Part shown: positions 62,378 to 64,000 of the stretch, piece by piece
How the letters are laid out: the number at the start of each line of letters is the position of its first letter
Position numbering within the stretch: position 1 is the stretch's first letter
NCBI GenBank assembly: GCA_947465395.1
Contig: CANIAL010000003.1
Coordinates: 62,001 to 126,000, forward strand
Direction of reading: 5' to 3'
Length of the DNA stretch: 64,000 bases
Source: Alphaproteobacteria bacterium
Lineage (GTDB): Bacteria; Pseudomonadota; Alphaproteobacteria; Micropepsales; Micropepsaceae
The notes under the pieces: generated by a model
Databases searched by the model: none
What the model was told of the DNA's origin: nothing
Seen by the model: only the letters and a program-made list of their open reading frames with translations
Program-made: the position numbers and the translations under genes

Positions 62378-63921
62378 GCCATGGCGGCGCCATGCCCCGT
62401 CCGCTTTCCGGCGCGCCGCTGGCGATCACGGCGTTCGCGCTGGCCATGGGCACCTTCATGCAGGTGCTGGACACCACCATCGCCAACGTTTCGCTGCCCA
62501 CCATCGCAGGCAATCTGGGTGTCAGCACCAATCAGGGCACCTGGGTCATCACCAGCTTTGCCGTGGCCAATGGCATCGGCGTGCCGCTGACCGGCTGGCT
62601 GATGGGCCGTTATGGCGTGGTGCGGACATTCGTTTTCTCGGTGCTGTGCTTCACTGCCGCATCCTTTCTTTGCGGCATCGCCTGGAGCCTGCCATCGCTG
62701 ATCTTCTTCCGCGTTCTGCAGGGCGCCACGTCAGGCCCCATGATCCCGGGATCGCAGGCGCTGCTGATTTCCATTTTTCCGCCGGACAAACGGCCAACGG
62801 CGCTGGGCATCTGGTCCATCACCACCCTGGTCGCGCCCATTTTCGGGCCAATATTGGGCGGCTATATCTCCGACAATTTCCACTGGGGCTGGATATTCCT
62901 GATCAATGTGCCGGTGGGCCTGTCGGTGGCCTTTGTCTGCTGGAACAATCTGAAAAGCCGCGAAACGCCCACCTTCAAGCTGCCCATTGATACAGTTGGG
63001 CTGGGGCTGTTGATCGTCTGGGTCGGCACGCTGCAGATCATGCTGGACACGGGCAAGGATGCGGACTGGTTCCAGTCCAGCACCATCGTGATCGAGGCCA
63101 TCATCACCGCCGTATTCTTCGTCTCCTTCGTGATCTGGGAGCTGACCGAGAAACATCCCATCGTGGACCTTTCCCTGTTCAAGCGGCGAAACTTCACCCT
63201 TGGCGTGATCGCCTTCTGCATGGGCTATGCCGTATTCTTCGCCAACACGTTGCTGATGCCGTTGTGGCTGCAGACGCAGCTTGGCTACACGGCTACCTGG
63301 GCGGGGCTGGTGGCGGCGCCCACCGGGGCCATCGCCGTGATGCTGACGCCGCTGACGGCGCGGATGATGTCGCGGGTGGATGCGCGGATCATCGCCACCG
63401 TGGCCTTTGTTGCGTTCGGTATCTCGTACCTGATGCGGGCCAACTTCACGACACAAGTGACGTTCTTCGACCTGACCTTGCCGCTGCTGGTGCAGGGCAT
63501 CGCCATGGCAACCTTCTTCCTGGCCATGTTCACGCTTCTGCTGGATGGCTTGCCGCCCCAGAAAATCCCGGCAGCGTCGGGCGTGTCCAACTTTGTGCGC
63601 ATCACGGCGGGCGGCTTCGCCGCGTCCATGGTGACCACGCTCTGGGACCGGCGCGAGGCCATGCACCAGTCGCACATGGCCGACATCACCACCGTCTTCA
63701 ATCCGGCCATGACCAAGGCGCTGGCGGGGTTGCATGCGCTGGGCATGCCCGACCTGGCCGCCAAGGCCGTGATCGTGCGCAACATGACCGTGCAGGCCTA
63801 CCTGCTGGCGGCGGACGATATTTTCTGGGTCTCGGGCTGGGCCTGTTTCGCCATGATCGGGCTGGTCTGGCTGTGCCATGGCGCCAAGTCCGGCGGCGGC
63901 GCGCCGGTAGCGGCCGACTAA
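62374..63921 (+). CDS. emrB: Drug efflux MFS transporter, DHA2 family (EmrB-like)
   Basis: A 515-residue inner-membrane proton-driven exporter with 14 predicted helices. The DHA2 features are the early FMQVLDTTIANVSLPTIAG motif, LMGRYGVVRTFVFSV, the RVLQGATSGPMIPGSQALL helix, and PIFGPILGGYISDNFHWGWIF. With the adaptor and channel before it, this makes an EmrAB-TolC-type pump for hydrophobic drugs or uncouplers. It is the last gene of the MarR-led operon. Confidence 0.93.
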   Translation: MSHGGAMPRPLSGAPLAITAFALAMGTFMQVLDTTIANVSLPTIAGNLGVSTNQGTWVITSFAVANGIGVPLTGWLMGRYGVVRTFVFSVLCFTAASFLCGIAWSLPSLIFFRVLQGATSGPMIPGSQALLISIFPPDKRPTALGIWSITTLVAPIFGPILGGYISDNFHWGWIFLINVPVGLSVAFVCWNNLKSRETPTFKLPIDTVGLGLLIVWVGTLQIMLDTGKDADWFQSSTIVIEAIITAVFFVSFVIWELTEKHPIVDLSLFKRRNFTLGVIAFCMGYAVFFANTLLMPLWLQTQLGYTATWAGLVAAPTGAIAVMLTPLTARMMSRVDARIIATVAFVAFGISYLMRANFTTQVTFFDLTLPLLVQGIAMATFFLAMFTLLLDGLPPQKIPAASGVSNFVRITAGGFAASMVTTLWDRREAMHQSHMADITTVFNPAMTKALAGLHALGMPDLAAKAVIVRNMTVQAYLLAADDIFWVSGWACFAMIGLVWLCHGAKSGGGAPVAAD

Positions 63922-63947
63922 TCGGCGGCTACCTTCTTTTTATTTTT
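63913..63947 (+). terminator. Weak terminator after emrB
   Basis: A short hairpin GCCGA-CTAA-TCGGC overlaps the emrB stop codon and is followed, after about ten bases, by a T-rich run (TTCTTTTTATTTTT). The stem is only 5 bp, so termination may be partial or helped by the repeat element just downstream. Confidence 0.4.
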
Positions 63948-64000
63948 CCCCCATCTGTCCGCCACGACGGCAAGCCGTCTAGCGGACATCTTCCCCCGCC
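63948..64000. repeat. Composite palindromic intergenic repeat, copy 4 (cut by window end)
   Basis: CCCCCATCTGTC followed by a 6-bp hairpin GACGGC-AA-GCCGTC (63966-63979), then CTTCCCCCGCC at the window edge. The order and sequence match the first two-thirds of the element at 51631-51718; the final hairpin is cut off. A GTCCGC/GCGGAC outer pair encloses the small hairpin. Confidence 0.6.

Noticed and set aside
1-64000. tRNA, rRNA, CRISPR arrays, insertion sequences or prophage
   Set aside because: I saw no cloverleaf-like conserved tRNA sequence, no regular spaced repeats, no transposase or integrase, and no phage structural genes. A tRNA or covariance search could still find something I missed.

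Overview
The window is a GC-rich (by eye roughly 63%), gene-dense piece of a Gram-negative chromosome, almost certainly from an alphaproteobacterium. The evidence is the gene order (nuo operon - birA - coaX - rnj - DUF1467 - lolCD - dnaE - rpsB-tsf-pyrH-frr-uppS-cdsA-dxr-rseP-bamA-skp-fabZ-lpxA-lpxI-lpxB - gltA; trpGDC-moaC-moeA near lexA), the direct-repeat LexA boxes of the type GTTC-N7-GTTC, and RNase J in a Gram-negative setting. I cannot name the genus; a deep-branching order such as Micropepsales is a guess. I see no prophage, insertion sequence, CRISPR array, rRNA or tRNA gene.

Layout. 1-9035: the 3' part of a complex I operon (end of nuoG, then nuoH to nuoN). 9032-12412: birA, coaX, rnj and a DUF1467 gene, chained by overlapping or touching starts and stops. 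12413-16618: an accessory patch with a small exported protein, a large secreted protein with an NlpC/P60-like Cys-His arrangement, two small reverse-strand genes (one has no stop of its own), two tandem hairpin repeats, and a reverse-strand prolyl-tRNA synthetase of the archaeal type. 16718-19404: lolC-lolD, then convergent ArsR and SRPBCC genes. 19461-23181: a LexA-box promoter driving a 33-residue membrane protein, then dnaE. 23348-37004: a long run for translation (rpsB, tsf, frr), UMP kinase, isoprenoid and phospholipid synthesis (uppS, cdsA, dxr), envelope assembly (rseP, bamA, skp) and lipid A synthesis (fabZ, lpxA, lpxI, lpxB). lpxD is missing from its usual place.

36985-47465: gltA and gltX on the reverse strand, comEC forward, lexA reverse under its own SOS box, a small exported protein, a bidirectional terminator, and the reverse operon trpG-trpD-trpC-moaC-moeA, in which MoaC carries a C-terminal helix-turn-helix domain. 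47634-49334: a CutA-DUF924 fusion and a 1-Cys peroxiredoxin. 49438-54293: a cobalamin riboswitch and a B12 import set (TonB receptor, binding protein, permease, ATPase). 54294-57614: nrdAB with a DnaA box and an inverted repeat in the leader. 57618-58998: a structured element between convergent genes, a persulfide-dioxygenase-like MBL-rhodanese protein and a GIY-YIG protein. 59227-63921: a MarR-led tripartite efflux operon (outer-membrane lipoprotein, EmrA-like adaptor, EmrB-like pump).

Most of the window is housekeeping. The strongest candidate for something undescribed is the 33-residue membrane protein at 19521-19622. Its promoter has the same LexA-box/-10 architecture as the lexA promoter in this window, which suggests a DNA-damage-induced membrane peptide comparable to Caulobacter SidA. 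Next are the MoaC-HTH and CutA-DUF924 fusions, the archaeal-type ProRS inside an alphaproteobacterial housekeeping cluster, and the lpxD-less lipid A operon with a divergent LpxA.
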